Assembly: GCA_903844735.1 (NCBI GenBank)
Contig: CAIMUX010000030.1
Coordinates: 1-64,000, forward strand
DNA from: Candidatus Eiseniibacteriota bacterium
GTDB lineage: Bacteria > Eisenbacteria > RBG-16-71-46 > CAIMUX01
Direction of reading: 5' to 3'
DNA length: 64,000 bases
Both the position numbers and the translations under genes were made by a program. Shown in pieces: positions 62,061 through 64,000 of the stretch. The notes under the pieces are model-generated. The model had not been told where the DNA came from. It made no database searches and saw only the letters and a list, made by a program, of their open reading frames with translations. Positions within the stretch are counted from its first letter, which is position 1. Each line of letters opens with the position of its first letter.

Positions 62061-63446
62061 GTGACCATCGAGTCGAGAAATCCAGCCACCGGGACGCTCA
62101 TCGAGTCCTTCCCCGCTCACGACACCGTCGCCGTGACAACCGCCCTGGGGGAGGCCGCCGAAGCCTTCCGCTCCTGGCGCATGACCCCTTGCACCGAGAG
62201 AGCCGCGTGTCTGCGCCGCGTCGCCGCCATCCTGCGCGAAGAGAAGACCGCTCTGGGCGGGCTCATGGCTCGCGAGATGGGCAAGCCGGTGGTGGAGGGC
62301 GAGGCCGAGGCGGAGAAGTGCGCCTGGGTCTGCGAGCACTACGCCGACCATGGCGAGGCGATGCTGGCACCCGAACCGGTGGCCACCGATGCCGTGCGCA
62401 GCTATGTCCGTTTTGATCCGCTGGGAACAATCCTCGCGGTGATGCCCTGGAACTTCCCGTTCTGGCAGGTCTTCCGTTTTGTCGCCCCCGCGCTCATGGC
62501 GGGGAATACCGCCCTGCTCAAGCACGCCTCGAATGTCCCGCGCTGCGCCCTCACGATCGAGGAGATTCTCCACCGCGCGGGAACACCCCGGGGCGTCTTC
62601 CGTTCGCTGCTCGTGCCCTCCTCGCGGATCGAGGAGCTGCTGGGAAGCCCGGTGGTCAAGGCGGTTACGCTCACCGGAAGCGAGCCGGCGGGGTCAGCGG
62701 TCGCCTCACTTGCGGGGCGACTGCTCAAGAAGACAGTGTTGGAGCTCGGCGGGAGCGACCCCTTCATCGTGCTCGATGACGCGGACCCGCTCCATGCCGC
62801 ATCCTGGGCCGCTCGCGCACGCGCGGTCAACTCAGGGCAGAGCTGCATCGCCGCGAAACGCTTCCTGGTGATGGAGCCCCTCGGCGATCGGTTCGTCGCC
62901 GCCTTGCACGCAGAGCTCGAGGCGCTGCCGGTGGGAGACCCGCTCGATCGCGCCACCCGCGTCGGACCGCTGGCGCGCGAGGACCTGCGGCGCGACCTGC
63001 ACGCTCAGGTCGAGGCGACGGTGCGGCAGGGCGCCACGCTCGTCACCGGCGGGAAGCCGATAGCCGGACCCGGGTGGTTCTACCCTCCCACCTTGCTCGA
63101 TCGCGTGCGTCCCGGCATGGCCGCCTTCGACGAGGAAACGTTCGGCCCGGTGGCGGCGGTGGTGCGCGTCTCCTCGGAAGACGAAGCGGTTGACCTGGCC
63201 AACGCCACTCCCTTCGGGCTCGGCGCCAGCCTATGGAGTGCCGACCCGGTCCGAGCGGAGCGGTTGGTCCCCCGGATCGAGGCGGGGGCGGTGTTTGTCA
63301 ACGGCATCGTCAAGAGCGACCCGCGGCTGCCGTTCGGCGGGATCAAGCTCTCGGGCTACGGACGTGAATTGGCGGCCTTCGGCATCCGGGAGTTCGTGAA
63401 CATCAAGTCGGTCTGGATCGGTCTCGATGTGGGGCAGAAACCCTGA
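62061..63446 (+). CDS. NAD(P)-dependent aldehyde dehydrogenase, succinate-semialdehyde type
   Basis: A 461-residue ALDH. VMPWNFPFWQ (about 127-136) binds the cofactor, TLTGSEPAGSAV marks the Rossmann turn, LELGGSDPFIV contains the catalytic Glu 228 and NSGQSCIAAKRF the nucleophile Cys 262; FGPVAAVVRVSSEDEAVDLANATPFGLGAS and FGGIKLSGYGRELA are the final conserved segments. The family is that of NAD-dependent succinate-semialdehyde dehydrogenases (Sad/YneI). GTG follows GGAGGA by seven bases. Substrate specificity cannot be fixed. It stands alone. Confidence 0.92.
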   Translation: MTIESRNPATGTLIESFPAHDTVAVTTALGEAAEAFRSWRMTPCTERAACLRRVAAILREEKTALGGLMAREMGKPVVEGEAEAEKCAWVCEHYADHGEAMLAPEPVATDAVRSYVRFDPLGTILAVMPWNFPFWQVFRFVAPALMAGNTALLKHASNVPRCALTIEEILHRAGTPRGVFRSLLVPSSRIEELLGSPVVKAVTLTGSEPAGSAVASLAGRLLKKTVLELGGSDPFIVLDDADPLHAASWAARARAVNSGQSCIAAKRFLVMEPLGDRFVAALHAELEALPVGDPLDRATRVGPLAREDLRRDLHAQVEATVRQGATLVTGGKPIAGPGWFYPPTLLDRVRPGMAAFDEETFGPVAAVVRVSSEDEAVDLANATPFGLGASLWSADPVRAERLVPRIEAGAVFVNGIVKSDPRLPFGGIKLSGYGRELAAFGIREFVNIKSVWIGLDVGQKP

Positions 63447-63584
63447 CCACCTGCATCCGACATGTGCAACCGGGTCAGGATGGGCCCATCTTGCATCGGG
63501 ACCTTGCCGGACCTCTTCGCCGCCGAGCCGCGGGTCGGGCAGGTACGACCTCTGAGTCGACCAGCCCGCGGGCCAGAGCGCACC

Positions 63585-64000
63585 TCACTCGTCCACCAAT
63601 CGATACCCCACCCCGGGCTCGCTGATGAGGTACCGCGGACGCGCCGGGATCGCCTCCAGCTTGCTGCGGAGGCGCTGCAGGTAGATCCGAACGTAGTGCG
63701 ACTGCTCGACGAACTCGGGGCCCCAGACTTCCTGCAGCAACTGGCGATGGGTCACGACCTTGCCCCGCGCCCGGGTGAGCACCGCCAAGGTGGCGTACTC
63801 ACGCGGCGTGAGCCGCACCCGAGTCCCGTCGAGGAGGACGGCGCGCCGGGCGAGATCGATCGTGAGCCCACCGATGATGACGGCGGATGGATCGTCAAGA
63901 CCGCGGGTGGCGGCATGCCGCAGCAGGACTCGCATCCGGGCGGTGAGTTCAGCCATTCCGAACGGCTTGGTGACGTAGTCGTCCGCTCCCGCATCCAGGG
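63585..64000 (-). CDS. kdpE: KdpE-like OmpR-family response regulator, C-terminal part (5' end outside window)
   Basis: The start of the fragment (window end) reads LDAGADDYVTKPF, the end of a receiver domain with its conserved Lys. The winged-helix domain follows with LTPREYATLAVLTRARGKVVTHRQLLQEVWG, HYVRIYLQRLRSKLE and LISEPGVGYRLVDE. The combination HYVRxYxxxLRxKLE with TEPGVGYR is characteristic of KdpE, which controls the Kdp potassium ATPase. The kinase and kdp genes are not in the window. Confidence 0.82.
   Translation of the reverse strand, partial: LDAGADDYVTKPFGMAELTARMRVLLRHAATRGLDDPSAVIIGGLTIDLARRAVLLDGTRVRLTPREYATLAVLTRARGKVVTHRQLLQEVWGPEFVEQSHYVRIYLQRLRSKLEAIPARPRYLISEPGVGYRLVDE

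Overview
The window is GC-rich, densely packed chromosomal DNA of a Gram-negative bacterium. Several signs point to the FCB side of the tree, and an Eisenbacteria- or Gemmatimonadota-like lineage fits best. These are a TonB receptor with a carboxypeptidase-like N-terminal domain paired with a DUF4249-like lipoprotein, secreted proteins ending in a FlgD/Por-type tail, a FISUMP-domain lipoprotein, FG-GAP repeats, a PEP-CTERM protein and ExbB-ExbD-ExbD-TonB. The lineage is an inference from gene content. No rRNA, tRNA or CRISPR array was seen.

Layout. 1-9111 is a phosphate-starvation block: the end of a PhoB-like regulator, the PhoR-like kinase, uppP (opposite strand), a stand-alone CorA N-terminal stub coupled to a methyltransferase/SEC-C protein, two 11-bp-phased Pho boxes, then pstSCAB-phoU. 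9112-12843 holds a CotH-like relic, a membrane/TPR protein and an IS1380 transposase relic. 12844-19296 holds a NapH/NapG-like ferredoxin fusion with a DUF362 protein, then a MacAB-like exporter (adaptor, permease, ATPase). 19349-24707 holds a GT-C-like membrane protein coupled to a receiver/PEP-binding protein, and a PEP-CTERM protein.

24764-36396 is built around a nine-gene minus-strand operon: coiled-coil anchor, anchored barrel-like protein, PstS-like binding protein, TPR protein, STAS protein, ExbB, ExbD, ExbD and TonB. It ends at a hairpin terminator. A divergent SpoIIE/PP2C phosphatase faces it, so a partner switch acting on a TonB motor is plausible. 37913-43766 is a complete Liv-type ABC operon with an exported SAM hydroxide adenosyltransferase inserted as its second gene.

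43767-49709 is a low-density accessory region. It holds a phage-tail-like remnant, two secreted surface proteins, a small Cro-like protein, an eleven-unit 42-bp palindrome array, a deleted second copy of the livF end, and an AAA_14/DUF4143 relic. The palindrome array next to the Cro-like gene is the best candidate for an undescribed element. 49710-64000 holds a SARP/BTAD ATPase regulator, an FG-GAP lipoprotein, an ABC-exporter relic, a family 2 glycosyltransferase, the TonB receptor and DUF4249 pair, an RNA (uracil-5)-methyltransferase, a GIY-YIG protein, an aldehyde dehydrogenase and the end of a KdpE-like regulator.
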